From Immundisolibacterales bacterium (lineage in GTDB: Bacteria > Pseudomonadota > Gammaproteobacteria > HK1), in NCBI GenBank assembly GCA_026712715.1, contig JAPOPW010000007.1, positions 62,001 through 126,000 on the forward strand: DNA of 64,000 nt. Direction: 5' to 3'. A model generated the notes under the pieces. That model ran no database searches and was not told the DNA's origin. It was given only the letters and a program-made list of their open reading frames with translations. The position numbers and the translations under genes are program-made. This document shows positions 19,643 through 30,328 of this stretch, piece after piece (the first letter of the stretch is position 1; every line of letters starts with the position of its first letter).

Positions 19643-19748
19643 TCATGCCCCGGGTGGACACGGTCCTTCCCGGTGCTTGCGCCGAACTGTCGGCCGGCGC
19701 CCGGACCCGTACCGGATCGCGGAATCGAGGAGATGCCGATGGGGGGGA

Positions 19749-19826
19749 AGCTTTCCTCCGCCGGCATCATCCGGTTCAGGTTCAAAGGGTTTTTTCTCAG
19801 TCGGGCCGATGCCCGACACCCCCAGC
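19749..19826 (-). ncRNA. TPP (THI-box) riboswitch upstream of thiC
   Basis: Read on the minus strand, the segment has GGGGTGTCGGGC (P2-P3 side), then CTGAGA (19795-19800), a CCCTTTGAACCTGAACCGG block (19771-19789) and ATGATGCCGGCGGAGGAAAG (19751-19770). These are the conserved core elements of the thiamine-diphosphate aptamer. It lies 125 bases before the thiC ATG. How it acts (transcription termination or masking of the ribosome site) cannot be told; I see no T-rich terminator between it and thiC, which favours translational control. Confidence 0.95.
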
Positions 19827-19959
19827 TTCGCCCTCAACCGTAGTCCAATCCGCGAATGGTTGCAAGCGCCTGCGTTCCTCCCGCACCTCCCTCCGGCCGC
19901 TCCCGCGGCGGGCCTGGCGGCGCGGACCGGTCCGTATCCGGAGGCGGCCTTCGCGGCGG

Positions 19960-20526
19960 TCAGGGGAGCCGGCCGCGAAAGCAGTCGCGGGTGTGGTCGT
20001 CGATGATCCCGATCGCCTGGAGGAACGAGTAGCAGATGACGGAGCCCGCGAACTTGAAGCCGCGGCGCTTGAGCTCGCGGCTCACCCGATCGGAGAGCGG
20101 GCTAGACGCGGGCATCTCGTCGACGCTCCGCCAGCGGTTGACGACCGGGGTTCCGTCCACGAAGTCCCAGAAGAACGGTGCAAGCCCGCCCCGCTCGTCG
20201 ATCACCGCGAGCGCGGCCCGCGCGTTGGTGCGGGCGGCCCGGATCTTGAGCCGATTTCGGACAATGCCGGGATCGTGCGCGAGGCTCTCGATCCTCTCGT
20301 CGTCCCAGGCCGCGATCCGGACCGGGTCGAACCCGTCATAGGCGCGGCGGTACCCCTCGCGCTTGCCGAGGATGAGCCGCCAGTTGAGCCCCGCCTGGGC
20401 ACCCTCGAGGAGCAGCATCTCGAAGAGGTAGCCGTCGTCGAGCGAGGGCACCCCCCACTCGTCGTCGTGGTAGGCGACGTAGATCGGGTCGTCTCCGACC
20501 CAGGCGCATCGCACCGGCCCGTCCAT
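19960..20526 (-). CDS. tag: DNA-3-methyladenine glycosylase I
   Basis: A 188-residue Tag-family glycosylase that removes 3-methyladenine from DNA. It begins MDGPVRCAWVGDDP, then YHDDEWGVP; the zinc-snap residues are the early Cys and His (C7, H19) and the C-terminal His and Cys in DDHTRDCF. The helix-hairpin-helix core is around FEMLLLEGAQAGLNW and VNRWRSVDE. Start chosen at ATG 20526, which gives the standard length and N-terminus; the open frame upstream is not conserved. It is divergent from a CoA-binding protein across 200 bp. Together with the AlkB-like gene at 3144 the window encodes two alkylation-repair functions, but they are far apart. Confidence 0.95.
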   Translation of the reverse strand: MDGPVRCAWVGDDPIYVAYHDDEWGVPSLDDGYLFEMLLLEGAQAGLNWRLILGKREGYRRAYDGFDPVRIAAWDDERIESLAHDPGIVRNRLKIRAARTNARAALAVIDERGGLAPFFWDFVDGTPVVNRWRSVDEMPASSPLSDRVSRELKRRGFKFAGSVICYSFLQAIGIIDDHTRDCFRGRLP

Positions 20527-20726
20527 GACCGCGAGTGTGACGGATCGCACACCCGCGAAAAAGCCGGGCTCGCCCGCGCGGCCGTTCGACACGGCCTCCC
20601 CGGGACTTCGCCGACCGGCCGCTCGACCGGTGCGCAAGGGACCCGATCCTGCCGATACCCACGGTTGCCATTCCATGCCTCCTGCGTCTATGTTGGCGCT
20701 GGCCGAGAGCCGGAGCGAGGCGAACG

Positions 20727-21206
20727 ATGCCCGACGGAAACGACATTCCCACCCTTCGCCGGATCCTTCGCGACGCGAAGACCGTCGCCATGGTGGGCCT
20801 CTCCGCGAACTGGTACCGCCCGAGCTTCTTCGCGGCCAAGTACCTCATCGACCACGGCTACCGGGTCATCCCGGTGACCCCGGCCTACGAGGAGGTGCTG
20901 GGCGAGGCGTGCGTCCCGAGCGTGAGCGAGCTTCCCGAGCCGCCCGACGTGGTCGACTGCTTCCGGCGGGCGGAGGAGATCCCGGCCATCGCGGAGCAGG
21001 CGGTCGCGATCGGGGCGAAGGTGCTCTGGATGCAGCTTGGCATCGTGAACGAGGACGCGGCCCGGATCGCCCGCGACGGGGGCCTGGAGGTGGTGATGGA
21101 CCGCTGCATGAAGATCGAGTACGCGCGCCTGTTCGGCGGGCTCAACTTCGTCGGGGTGAACACGCGGGTCGTCTCCGCCAAACGCCCCCTCCACGTCCCC
21201 TACTAG
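20727..21206 (+). CDS. CoA-binding (Rossmann) domain protein
   Basis: A 159-residue single-domain protein of the CoA-binding family (succinyl-CoA-ligase alpha-like, YccU type). Motifs: TVAMVGLSANWYRPS near residue 20, YRVIPVTPAYEEVLG, the VDCFRRAEEIP segment and VLWMQLGIVNEDAA. It ends LHVPY. These proteins bind CoA in vitro, but the cellular role is unknown. The following gene, a sulfhydrylase, starts 91 bp later on the same strand; this pairing is seen often and may reflect CoA- or sulfur-linked regulation, which is inference. Confidence 0.85.
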   Translation: MPDGNDIPTLRRILRDAKTVAMVGLSANWYRPSFFAAKYLIDHGYRVIPVTPAYEEVLGEACVPSVSELPEPPDVVDCFRRAEEIPAIAEQAVAIGAKVLWMQLGIVNEDAARIARDGGLEVVMDRCMKIEYARLFGGLNFVGVNTRVVSAKRPLHVPY

Positions 21207-21285
21207 CCCGCCCCGGCCGCCACCGTGCGGCCCGGCCGGCGTCACGACGACCACGCGCGGCGGGCGGCACCCGCCCGGAACCTGA

Positions 21286-22590
<1,305 letters not shown>

Positions 22591-22753
22591 ACCCGCTCGG
22601 ATGGGCGCACGCGGGCACGTTCTTCGCGAACCTCGTGTCCGCGCCAACCACTCGTGCGCGAGGCATGTCCCACGCGAATGTCGCGCCGGCCGGCCCCTGC
22701 GGACCGGGTGCCTGACCGATCGTCCGACCCGCGCCACGCGGGACGGGGGACGG

Positions 22754-23233
22754 TCAGCCGCCCTTCGCGGCCCGGTAGCTCGCGATGGCCTCCTCGAGCT
22801 CGTCGTACTCGTCGCAGCCGGAACGGCAGATTTCGCCCAGCCTCGCGAGCTGTCGCTCCGCCTCCGCGAGGTCGTCCAGGGCAAGGTGGAGCTCGCCGAG
22901 GTACTCGATCGCCTCGGTGTGCCGCGGATCGATCGCGAGGGCCTTCGCGTAGGCGTCCATCGCGGGACCGTAGCTCCCGGCCTTGCGGTGACTGTAGCCG
23001 ATGAGGTTCCAGGCGTCGGCGTTGCCCGCGTCCCGCGCGACCACGTCTTCGAGGGCCGCGAGGGCCTCCTCGAACCGTTCGCGGTCGATCAGGGTTCGGG
23101 CTTCGCGCAGCGCCGCGTCCTCACCGCCGGAGGAGCTGGCGCTCCCCGCGCCCGCGGCGAGCGCCACCTGTCCGCCGCCCGAGGTGAGGATCAGCACCGT
23201 GCCGAGAAAAAGTCTGCGCAGCTTTGCGTTCAT
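22754..23233 (-). CDS. Exported TPR-repeat protein
   Basis: A 159-residue protein with a Sec signal (KLRRLFLGTVLILTSGGGQVALAA, to about residue 27) and then two to three tetratricopeptide units between about 45 and 125: FEEALAALEDVVARDAGN, YGPAMDAYAKALAIDPRH and LDDLAEAERQLARL. It is probably periplasmic. TPR proteins mediate protein contacts, and no partner is visible nearby. The C-terminal part has CRSGCDEYDELEEAI, with a possible disulfide. It is convergent with metY across 163 bp. Confidence 0.82.
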   Translation of the reverse strand: MNAKLRRLFLGTVLILTSGGGQVALAAGAGSASSSGGEDAALREARTLIDRERFEEALAALEDVVARDAGNADAWNLIGYSHRKAGSYGPAMDAYAKALAIDPRHTEAIEYLGELHLALDDLAEAERQLARLGEICRSGCDEYDELEEAIASYRAAKGG

Positions 23234-23319
23234 CAACGGGCTCCTCCCGCAGTTGCCGTGTCCGCGCAGCATGCTACCTTCGGGACGCGATTGCCAATGC
23301 ACCGTCTGCGCCGGCGGGC

Positions 23320-25206
23320 TCACGCGGCGGTCGCGGCGTCGAGCCTCTCGCTGACGGACATCCACTCCTCCTCGAGGCTCTCCACCCGCGCCCGATAGCG
23401 CTTGTGGCGGGCGATGAGGGCCGTCACCTCCTCGCCGCTCAGCCGCCGGTAGGCATCCGCGTCGGCGAGCACCACGGTGATCGAGTCGAGCTTCGACTGG
23501 AGCGCCGCGAGGCGCTCCTCGATCCCGCGAAGCTCGTCCCGGAGGGGCTTGAGCCTCGCGCGTGCCTTCGCGCCGGCGCGGCGCCGCGCGGCCGCCGCCC
23601 CGCGAACGGCTGCCGGCCCGACGGACGGACCGGGATCATCGCGACCGAGCAGCCAGTCGCGGTACTCGTCCAGGGTCCCGTCGTAGGGGTCCACCCCGCC
23701 GTCCGCGACGAGCAGCAGCTCGTCCACCGTGTTCCCGAGGAGGTGCCGGTCGTGGGAGACGATGACCAGGGCCCCGTCATACGACTGGAGGGCGACGGTC
23801 AGGGCGTGACGCATGTCGAGATCGAGGTGGTTGGTCGGCTCGTCGAGGAGGAGGACGGCCGGTTTGCGCCATGCGATGAGCGCGAGGGCGAGGCGGGCCT
23901 TCTCGCCCCCCGACAGGAACGCGGACCGCGTGAACGCCGCATCGCCCGAGAACCCCCATCCACCGAGAAAGTTGCGCGCGGCCTGATCGGTCGCCGTCGG
24001 GTCCGCCGCCAGGAGGTGTTCCATGGGATTCTTCGCGGGTTCGAGCGTTTCCATGGTGTGCTGCGCGAAGTAGCCGACCGGTGCGTTGCGGCCTCGCTCG
24101 CAGCTCCCCGCAAGGAACCCGAGCTCGCCCGCGACGGCGCGCATCAGGGTCGACTTGCCGGCGCCGTTGCGACCGAGGAGGCCGATCCGCGCCCCGGGCT
24201 GCAAGGTCAGGTTCACCCCGGCGAGGACCGCGGACCCTGCATACCCGAGACTTGCCTCCTCGATGCGGAGCAGCGGGTTCGAGACCCGCTCGGGGCTCGG
24301 GAACGAAAAGCGGTACGAGGAGTCGGCGTGGGCGGGGGCGACGAGGGCCAGCCGCTCGAGCTCCTTCATGCGGCTTCGCGCCTGGCGCGCCTTGGTCGCC
24401 TTCGCCCCGAAGCGGGTGACGAAGGCCCGGATCTCGCGTGCCCTTCGCTGCTGCTTCTCGAAGGTCGACCGCTCGAGCGCCAGGCGCTCGCTTCGCTGCA
24501 CCTCGAACGAGGAGTAGCCGCCGCGGTAGGCGCGGGCGCGGCCGTCCTCGAGATGGACGATGTCGGTGGCGGTCCGGTCGAGGAAGTCCCGGTCGTGGGA
24601 GACGAGCAGGGTCGTGCCGGCGCGCCGGGTGAGCCATTGCTCGAGCCACACCACCGCGTCGAGATCGAGGTGGTTGGTCGGTTCGTCGAGGAGCAGGAGA
24701 TCGCTCCGGCACATCAGCGTCTGCGCGAGATTGAGGCGGATCCGCCAACCGCCCGAGAAATCGGACACGGGCCGGGTGAGATCCCCCGGCTCGAATCCGA
24801 GGCCGTGCAGGATCCGTCCCGCGCGCGTCTCCGCGGTGTACCCGTCCATGGCCTCGAGCTCCGCGTAGAGCGCGGGCAGGCGCCGTTGGTCGTCCCCGGC
24901 CTCGGCCGCCTCGATGCGGCGCCGGACCGCCCCGAGCGGTCGGTCGCCGTCAATCGTCCATTCGAGCGCGCTCGCCGGGCTCGGCTCGGTCTCCTGGTCG
25001 AGGTGGGCGATCGTCCAGCTCCGCGGGACCCGGACCTCTCCTTCCTCCGGAACGAGTCGTCCGCGAAGCAGGAGGAAGAGGGTCGACTTGCCGACTCCGT
25101 TGCGCCCCACGATGCCCGCCCGATGACCCGCGTGCACCGTGAGGTCGAGGCCGCTGAACAGCGTCTTCTGCCCTCGCTTGAGGGTGACGTCGGTGAGGTG
25201 GATCAT
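23320..25206 (-). CDS. yheS: ABC-F ATPase, YheS-like
   Basis: A 628-residue soluble ABC-F protein with two nucleotide-binding domains. Walker A motifs are GRNGVGKST (about residues 34-42) and GRNGAGKST (about 346-354); both signature motifs are present (FSGGWRIRLNLAQ, LSGGEKARLALAL), as are both DEPTNHLD Walker B segments. The linker contains the charged, arginine-rich helix pair expected of ribosome-binding ABC-F factors (FEKQQRRAREIRAFV). A coiled C-terminal tail runs from about 540 to the end. ABC-F proteins act on the ribosome; YheS relieves stalled translation of certain sequences. ATG 25206 opens MIHLTDVTLKRG, the usual N-terminus. Confidence 0.93.
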   Translation of the reverse strand: MIHLTDVTLKRGQKTLFSGLDLTVHAGHRAGIVGRNGVGKSTLFLLLRGRLVPEEGEVRVPRSWTIAHLDQETEPSPASALEWTIDGDRPLGAVRRRIEAAEAGDDQRRLPALYAELEAMDGYTAETRAGRILHGLGFEPGDLTRPVSDFSGGWRIRLNLAQTLMCRSDLLLLDEPTNHLDLDAVVWLEQWLTRRAGTTLLVSHDRDFLDRTATDIVHLEDGRARAYRGGYSSFEVQRSERLALERSTFEKQQRRAREIRAFVTRFGAKATKARQARSRMKELERLALVAPAHADSSYRFSFPSPERVSNPLLRIEEASLGYAGSAVLAGVNLTLQPGARIGLLGRNGAGKSTLMRAVAGELGFLAGSCERGRNAPVGYFAQHTMETLEPAKNPMEHLLAADPTATDQAARNFLGGWGFSGDAAFTRSAFLSGGEKARLALALIAWRKPAVLLLDEPTNHLDLDMRHALTVALQSYDGALVIVSHDRHLLGNTVDELLLVADGGVDPYDGTLDEYRDWLLGRDDPGPSVGPAAVRGAAAARRRAGAKARARLKPLRDELRGIEERLAALQSKLDSITVVLADADAYRRLSGEEVTALIARHKRYRARVESLEEEWMSVSERLDAATAA

Positions 25207-25310
25207 CGGTGGACTCGGTCGCGGCCGGCGCATTGTAGCGGCCGTCCCCGCCGGCCGCCCCCGCCGACGAAGAGACGCCCGGCCCCGGCGCCGGACTCCG
25301 TGCCGCCCGT

Positions 25311-26579
25311 TCAGGCCCCGTCGAAGGCGCGGCGCACCTCCTCGACGATGACCGCGAGCCCGCGCTCGATCCGGCTCCAGTCGTCGGCGTAGGTGATGCG
25401 GATGCACTCGTGCCGGTGCGGCCAGTCGTCGTCCTCGAGACCGGGGAAGAAGTGGTGGCCGGAGACGATGACGACCCCGCGCTCCTTCAGCCGCTCGTAC
25501 AGCTCCGCGTTCGTGATCGGGAGCCCGCGCATCCACAGCCACAGGAAGAACGCGCCCTCCGGCTTGTGGATGCGGATGTCGCACCCTTCGAGACCTTCGC
25601 GGAGGATGTCGACCGCCCGCTCGGCGCGCTCCGCGTAGTGGGGCCGGATGACGTCGCGGGACAGGGTCAGCACCTCGCCGCTCTCGACGAGGTCCGCGGC
25701 GAGCGCAGGGCCGAGACTTCCGGGCGCGAGACAGAAGATGGCGTTGACCGCCGCGAGGGCGGAGACGATCTCCTCGTTCGCGACCACGATTCCGGTGCGC
25801 ACCCCGGGCAGTCCGAGCTTCGAGAGGCTCATGCACAGCACGGTGTTCTCGTCCCATGCGGGCGCGGCCTCGCCATACACGATTCCGGGGAAGGGGAGCC
25901 CGTAGGCGTTGTCGACGATGAGCGGCACGCCCCGGGCGCGGGCGCTGGCCCCGAGTCGTGCAAGCTCGTCGTCGGTGACCACGTTGCCGGTCGGGTTGGT
26001 GGGCCGCGACACGCAGATCGCGGCGACGTCCTCGACGGACTCCACCTGATCGAAATCCACCCCGTACTTGAAGAGCCGGTCCCCGAGCTCGGTGATCGTC
26101 GAGCGCACCGAGGTCAGCATGCCGGGCGCGAGCCCGACGTCCGCGTACCCGATGTACTCCGGAGAGAGCGGCAGCAGGACCCGTCGCGGCCGCCCTCCGT
26201 CCCCGTTCGCGGGCGGCCCCGCGAGCAGGTTGAACAGGGCGAGGAAGGCGGACTGGCTGCCGTTGGTGAGCGCGATGTTGCGCTCGCCGAGGTCCCAGCC
26301 GTGCTCGCGGCGGAGCAATGCCGCAAGGGCCCGGGCGAAGCGCCGCTCTCCTTCCGGCGCGTCGTAGGTGCCGATCGCGCGCTCGAAGGCGCCGTCGTGC
26401 TGCATGAGGGCCTGCATCCTGACCCGGAAGACCATCTCCGCGGCGGGGATGAGGCTCGGGTTCCCGCCGCCGAGATTCATGATGTCGCCCCCGGCGGCCG
26501 CGATCGCGCCGAGATCGTCCATTAGCGAGCGGGTGCCCGACTCACCCGTCAACCGCTGTCCGAACGCCGAAAGGTGCAT
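25311..26579 (-). CDS. avtA: Valine-pyruvate aminotransferase
   Basis: A 422-residue fold-type I aminotransferase of the AvtA group (alanine/valine with pyruvate or 2-oxoisovalerate). The PLP lysine is K254 in SLSKLGLPGVRTG; other family marks are NLGGGNPSLIPAAEMVFR, TYDAPEGE, TNGSQSAFLALFN, RPTNPTGNV and the D-N-A-Y of VDNAYGLPFPG. Length equals E. coli AvtA (417). It follows the ABC-F gene on the same strand, 104 bp upstream of it, and has a GNAT gene 147 bp further up. A stand-alone metabolic gene by context. Confidence 0.93.
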   Translation of the reverse strand: MHLSAFGQRLTGESGTRSLMDDLGAIAAAGGDIMNLGGGNPSLIPAAEMVFRVRMQALMQHDGAFERAIGTYDAPEGERRFARALAALLRREHGWDLGERNIALTNGSQSAFLALFNLLAGPPANGDGGRPRRVLLPLSPEYIGYADVGLAPGMLTSVRSTITELGDRLFKYGVDFDQVESVEDVAAICVSRPTNPTGNVVTDDELARLGASARARGVPLIVDNAYGLPFPGIVYGEAAPAWDENTVLCMSLSKLGLPGVRTGIVVANEEIVSALAAVNAIFCLAPGSLGPALAADLVESGEVLTLSRDVIRPHYAERAERAVDILREGLEGCDIRIHKPEGAFFLWLWMRGLPITNAELYERLKERGVVIVSGHHFFPGLEDDDWPHRHECIRITYADDWSRIERGLAVIVEEVRRAFDGA

Positions 26580-26726
26580 GCCTCCCTCCCCTGCAGTCTC
26601 ATCCGTCGCTTCGTCCCGGGGCCTCCCGGGTCCAGCTCCTCCCGACCGGTTCGTCCGCCCGCCCGCCGCGCTTCGAGCTGCGGCCCCGCCCCGCCCTGCG
26701 CGGCCCTGCCCGGACCGGACGCCCCG

Positions 26727-27371
26727 CTACGGCACCGCGGCATGGCCGGACGCCGCGCCGGGAACGAACAGCAGATTCTCCACCGGCTCATGCTCGACCG
26801 TGCGGTCGTACACCTCGAGGCCCGCGCTCTGGTAGACGCCGAGCGCGCGCGGATGATCGAGCGAGCAGGTGTGCAGCCAGACCCGGCCCGGACGGTAGCT
26901 CCACGCCCGCGCGAGCCCCCAGTCGAGCAGGTACTTGCCGAAGCCGCGCCCCACATACTCCGGAATGAGGCCGAAGTAGGCGATCTCGACCTCGCCCTCG
27001 ACCCGGCGGTCGAGCTCGACGTAGCCGGCGGGGACCCCGCGAACGTGGAGGACGAACACCTCCACCCGGTCGTCGTGGATGATCGCGGCGAGCTCTTCGT
27101 CGGACAGGCGCCGGCGCATGAACCAGTTCCACTCGGCGCCGATCGTGTCGTAGAGGTAGCGGTAGAACGAGATGGTGGGCCGCTCCGCGCGCAGGATCGC
27201 GGTCGGCTCCAGCACTCCCGCCGCCGGCGCTCGCCGGTCCGGCGACCGCATCTCGAGCCAGGTCACCGTCACCGGTACGGTCGAGCCGGCCGCCGGCCGC
27301 GTCGTGGACCCACCGTCACGCGGGCCGCAACCGGTGTCCGCGCCGCCACTATCCCCGGTCGCCGAATTCAT
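26727..27371 (-). CDS. GNAT-family N-acetyltransferase
   Basis: A 214-residue GNAT protein. The acetyl-CoA-binding region is VEIAYFGLIPEYVGRGFGKYLLDWGLARAW (about residues 130-160), with the loop Gly-Arg-Gly-Phe-Gly at its centre, and the last strand contains VWLHTCSLDHPRALGVYQSAG. The N-terminal 60 residues are Gly/Ser/Thr-rich and probably disordered, so the true start could be further in; ATG 27371 has GGAAG eight bases upstream. The substrate is unknown. The next gene upstream is another GNAT, 72 bp away on the same strand. Confidence 0.8.
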   Translation of the reverse strand: MNSATGDSGGADTGCGPRDGGSTTRPAAGSTVPVTVTWLEMRSPDRRAPAAGVLEPTAILRAERPTISFYRYLYDTIGAEWNWFMRRRLSDEELAAIIHDDRVEVFVLHVRGVPAGYVELDRRVEGEVEIAYFGLIPEYVGRGFGKYLLDWGLARAWSYRPGRVWLHTCSLDHPRALGVYQSAGLEVYDRTVEHEPVENLLFVPGAASGHAAVP

Positions 27372-27443
27372 GCCGCGACTTCCATTCGTTTCTTCCGCTC
27401 CATTCGCTCGTTTCCGCGTTCGACCCGTCGGGAACGCCATCCG

Positions 27444-27905
27444 TCAACTCGGGTCGACGACCGGCGAGCCCGACACTCGCCGGCTCATGATCGTACGCTT
27501 CTCGACCTCGTAGCCGAGCCCGTCGTAAAAGCGGCGCACCCCCTCGTTCTCCTCCCGGATCATCAGCATCACCTTGGGCGCGCCAAGCCCCGCGAGCCAG
27601 CTCTCGGCATGGCGCATCAACCGCCCGCCGAGCCCTCCCGATCGATGCGCCGGCGCCACCGCGACGTAGTAGACCCATGCCCGATGCCCGTCGAATCCGG
27701 CCATGACGCTCCCGGCGATGTGCCCGGCGCGTTTCTCGTCGACCGCGACGAAGACCTCCGACGTGGCGCGGGCTCGCGCGCCTTCAATGTCGCGACGCGG
27801 ATCGTTCCAGGGTCGAACCAGATCGCAGGCGCGCCAGAGCTCGATCACCTCGTCCTCGTCGCCGTCGCGAATCGCGCGGATCCGGAACCCGACCCCTCCT
27901 GTCAT
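27444..27905 (-). CDS. GNAT-family acetyltransferase, YpeA-like
   Basis: A 153-residue GNAT resembling YpeA. It starts FRIRAIRDGDEDEVIELWRACDLVRPWNDP, the YpeA-type N-terminus, and has the CoA loop APAHRSGGLGGRLMRHAESWL and MLMIREENEGVRRFYDGLGYE. Length matches YpeA (about 141-150). The acceptor is unknown. Its 5' end lies 26 bases from the inverted-repeat copy that flanks the acetoacetate-CoA ligase gene, so its promoter may overlap that repeat. Confidence 0.87.
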   Translation of the reverse strand: MTGGVGFRIRAIRDGDEDEVIELWRACDLVRPWNDPRRDIEGARARATSEVFVAVDEKRAGHIAGSVMAGFDGHRAWVYYVAVAPAHRSGGLGGRLMRHAESWLAGLGAPKVMLMIREENEGVRRFYDGLGYEVEKRTIMSRRVSGSPVVDPS

Positions 27906-27930
27906 CGTTCGTCATGCTCCTCTCGCTCAC

Positions 27931-28094
27931 CTGCCCGGACTTCTTGAAGGGCCCCGAGCGCTACAGACGGGTCGGACTTGCAAAGCGGTTTCACGAATGC
28001 AACGTACGAGGCCGCCAACGCTACGGAGCGGTCGGGTTTCGAACAAGGATGGGTGGCTTCGAACATGCCTCGTCGGTCCGAGTCGCAGCCTCGC
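27931..28094 (+). repeat. 164-bp repeat, copy A of an inverted pair
   Basis: This stretch matches the reverse complement of 30153-30317. The last 90 bases are about 90% identical by eye (shared blocks include GATGGGTGGCTTCGAACA and CTCGTCGGTCCGAG); the first 70 are looser, with TTCTTGA.GGGCCCC and the AAACGGTTTC/AAGCGGTTTC block retained. The pair faces inward around the acetoacetate-CoA ligase gene. In one frame both copies read FEATHP.SKP.RSMALAAS-like peptide, which suggests either an old coding origin or chance in a conserved repeat. I do not know a named element with this sequence. Confidence 0.75.
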
Positions 28095-28136
28095 CGGCGT
28101 CTCGCACGGAAACCCGTGCCGACACCGGCCGCCGCT

Positions 28137-30113
28137 CTACTCGCCAAGCTCGGGGCGCCCGGCGAAGAGCTCGAGCGCCTCCGGGTTGGCAAGCGCCTCG
28201 CGGTTGCGGATCGGACGCCCGTGCACCACGTCGCGCACCGCGAGCTCCACGATCTTCCCGTTCCGGGTGCGCGGAATGTCCGCGACCTCGAGGATCCGGG
28301 CCGGCACGTGGCGCGGCGTCGCGTTCGTCCGGATCCGCCGGCGGATCCGGTCCGTGAGCGCGTCGTCGAGGCGGTCGCCCGCGCGCAGGCGCACGAAGAG
28401 GACGACCCGCACGTCGCCCTCCCATTGCTGGCCGATGACGATGGCCTCCTCGACCTCGTCGAGCTGCTCGACCTGGCGGTAGATCTCGGCCGTGCCGATG
28501 CGCACCCCGCCCGGATTGAGCACTGCGTCGGAGCGCCCGTGCACGACGAGCCCGCCGTGCCCGGTGCGCTCCACCCAGTCCCCGTGGTGCCACACCCCCG
28601 GGAACCGCTCGAAGTAGGCATCGCGGTACTTCGCCCCGTCCGGATCGTTCCAGAACCCGACCGGCATCGAGGGGAACGGAGCGGTGCACACGAGCTCACC
28701 CGGCTCGCCGGCGGGAAGAGGACGGCCGTCGTCGTCGAAGACCTCGACCTGCATCCCGAGGGCGAGGCACTGGATCTCGCCCCGCCGGACCGGCACGACG
28801 GGGTTGCCCTGGGCGAAGCAGCCGATGATGTCCGTGCCGCCCGTGATCGAAGAGAGACGCACATCCGGCTTCACCGCGTCGTACACGAAATCGAACGTCT
28901 CGGGGACGAGGGGCGAGCCGGTGGAGAGAATCGCCCGCACGCTCGAGAGATCGTGACTCTCGCGCGGACGGAGCCCGGACTTCTTGACCGCGTCGAGGTA
29001 CTTCGCGGAGGTTCCGAAGAGGTCGATGCGGGCCGCGTCCGCGAAGTCGAAGAGCGCGCGCATGTCCGGCCAGCCCGGTGAGCCTTCGTAGAGCGCGAGG
29101 CAGGCGCCGCTGCCAAGCCCCGAAACGAGCCAGTTCCACATCATCCACCCGCAGGTGGTGAAGTAGAAGAGGGTGTCGCCGGGACGCACGTCCGCGTGGA
29201 GGCGGTGCTCCTTCAGGTGCTGGAGCAGGGTCCCGCCGGTGCCGTGGACGATGCACTTCGGGGCGCCGGTGGTGCCGGACGAGTACATGATGTAGAGCGG
29301 GTGGTCGAAGGGGACCGGCTCGAACTCGATCTCGCGGGCCGGGTGGGAGAGGGTCAGCTCGTCCCAGGAGACCGCGCCCGGGACCGACCGGAGGTCCGGC
29401 GCCTTCCGGAGATAGGGCACGATGACCGCCCGCTCCACGCTCGGGACGCCGGCGAGGACCTCGCGGACGCGCCCAAGCGAATCGATTGCGGCCCCGTTGT
29501 AGCGGTAGCCGTCCGCGGCGACGAGGACCCTGGGCTCGATCTGCCCGAAGCGATCGAGCACTCCCTGCACCCCGAAGTCGGGCGAGCACGAGGACCACAC
29601 CGCCCCGAGGCTGGTCGCGGCAAGCATCGAGATGACCGTCTCGGGGAGGTTGGGCAGGTAGCCCGCGACCCGGTCCCCGGGGCCGACCCCGGCCGCCCGC
29701 AAGCCCTGGGCGGCCCGCGAGACGTGGTCGTGGAGCTGCCGCCAGGAGATGCGGCGGTCGTCGATCCGATCGATGCCCGCGGACGGCACCTCGCCCCGGA
29801 AGACGATGGCCGGTCCGTCGTCGCGGCGCCGGAGGAGGTTCTCGGCGAAGTTGAGGCGGGCGCCCGGAAACCAGCGCGCGCCCGGCATCCGGTCCGCATC
29901 CTCAAGGACCGCGTCGCCCTTCTCCGGGGCGGCGACCCCGCAGAATTCCCAGACGCTGTACCAGAAGGCGGCCGGCTCCGCCACCGACCAGGCGTGCAGG
30001 GCCGCGTAGTCCGATGCCTCGACTCCGTGCCGCTCGCGCACGAAGGCGGCGAAGCGGGTGACCCCCGCCCGCTCGACCTCCTCGGCGCTCGGCGCCCACA
30101 GCGGCTTGCTCAT
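28137..30113 (-). CDS. Acetoacetate-CoA ligase
   Basis: A 658-residue member of the adenylate-forming superfamily, acetoacetyl-CoA synthetase type. The phosphate-binding loop is [20 protein letters not shown], and the core A5/A8 segments are [16 protein letters not shown] and [30 protein letters not shown] and the late [14 protein letters not shown] (containing the catalytic lysine GK) complete it. Length matches AACS (about 650-660). It activates acetoacetate for lipid or ketone use. I prefer ATG 30113 (MSKPLWAPS); a TTG at 30140 would add nine residues. The gene is enclosed by inverted copies of a 165-bp repeat. Confidence 0.93.
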   Translation of the reverse strand: MSKPLWAPSAEEVERAGVTRFAAFVRERHGVEASDYAALHAWSVAEPAAFWYSVWEFCGVAAPEKGDAVLEDADRMPGARWFPGARLNFAENLLRRRDDGPAIVFRGEVPSAGIDRIDDRRISWRQLHDHVSRAAQGLRAAGVGPGDRVAGYLPNLPETVISMLAATSLGAVWSSCSPDFGVQGVLDRFGQIEPRVLVAADGYRYNGAAIDSLGRVREVLAGVPSVERAVIVPYLRKAPDLRSVPGAVSWDELTLSHPAREIEFEPVPFDHPLYIMYSSGTTGAPKCIVHGTGGTLLQHLKEHRLHADVRPGDTLFYFTTCGWMMWNWLVSGLGSGACLALYEGSPGWPDMRALFDFADAARIDLFGTSAKYLDAVKKSGLRPRESHDLSSVRAILSTGSPLVPETFDFVYDAVKPDVRLSSITGGTDIIGCFAQGNPVVPVRRGEIQCLALGMQVEVFDDDGRPLPAGEPGELVCTAPFPSMPVGFWNDPDGAKYRDAYFERFPGVWHHGDWVERTGHGGLVVHGRSDAVLNPGGVRIGTAEIYRQVEQLDEVEEAIVIGQQWEGDVRVVLFVRLRAGDRLDDALTDRIRRRIRTNATPRHVPARILEVADIPRTRNGKIVELAVRDVVHGRPIRNREALANPEALELFAGRPELGE

Positions 30114-30152
30114 CTTCGAGACCGAATCATTCCAGTTCAACGTCGAATACTA

Positions 30153-30317
30153 GCGAGGCTGCGCCTCGGACCGACGAGACCTGTTCGAAGCCACCCATCC
30201 TGGTTCGAAACCCGGCCGCTCCATGGCGTTGGCAGCCTCGTACCTCTCATCCAGGAAACCGTTTTGCAAACTTGACTCGTTCATGAAGATCGGGGGCCCT
30301 CAAGAAATCCAGGGCAG
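30153..30317 (-). repeat. 165-bp repeat, copy B of an inverted pair
   Basis: Reverse-complement partner of 27931-28094 (see that entry). It covers the promoter side of the acetoacetate-CoA ligase gene, starting 40 bases upstream of its ATG, and reaches to 12 bases after the stop of the ribbon-helix-helix gene. The minus strand just beyond it reads VDDSSTALDFLRA, which resembles a VapC N-terminus running into the repeat. Confidence 0.75.
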
Positions 30318-30328
30318 TCGAGCTATCG

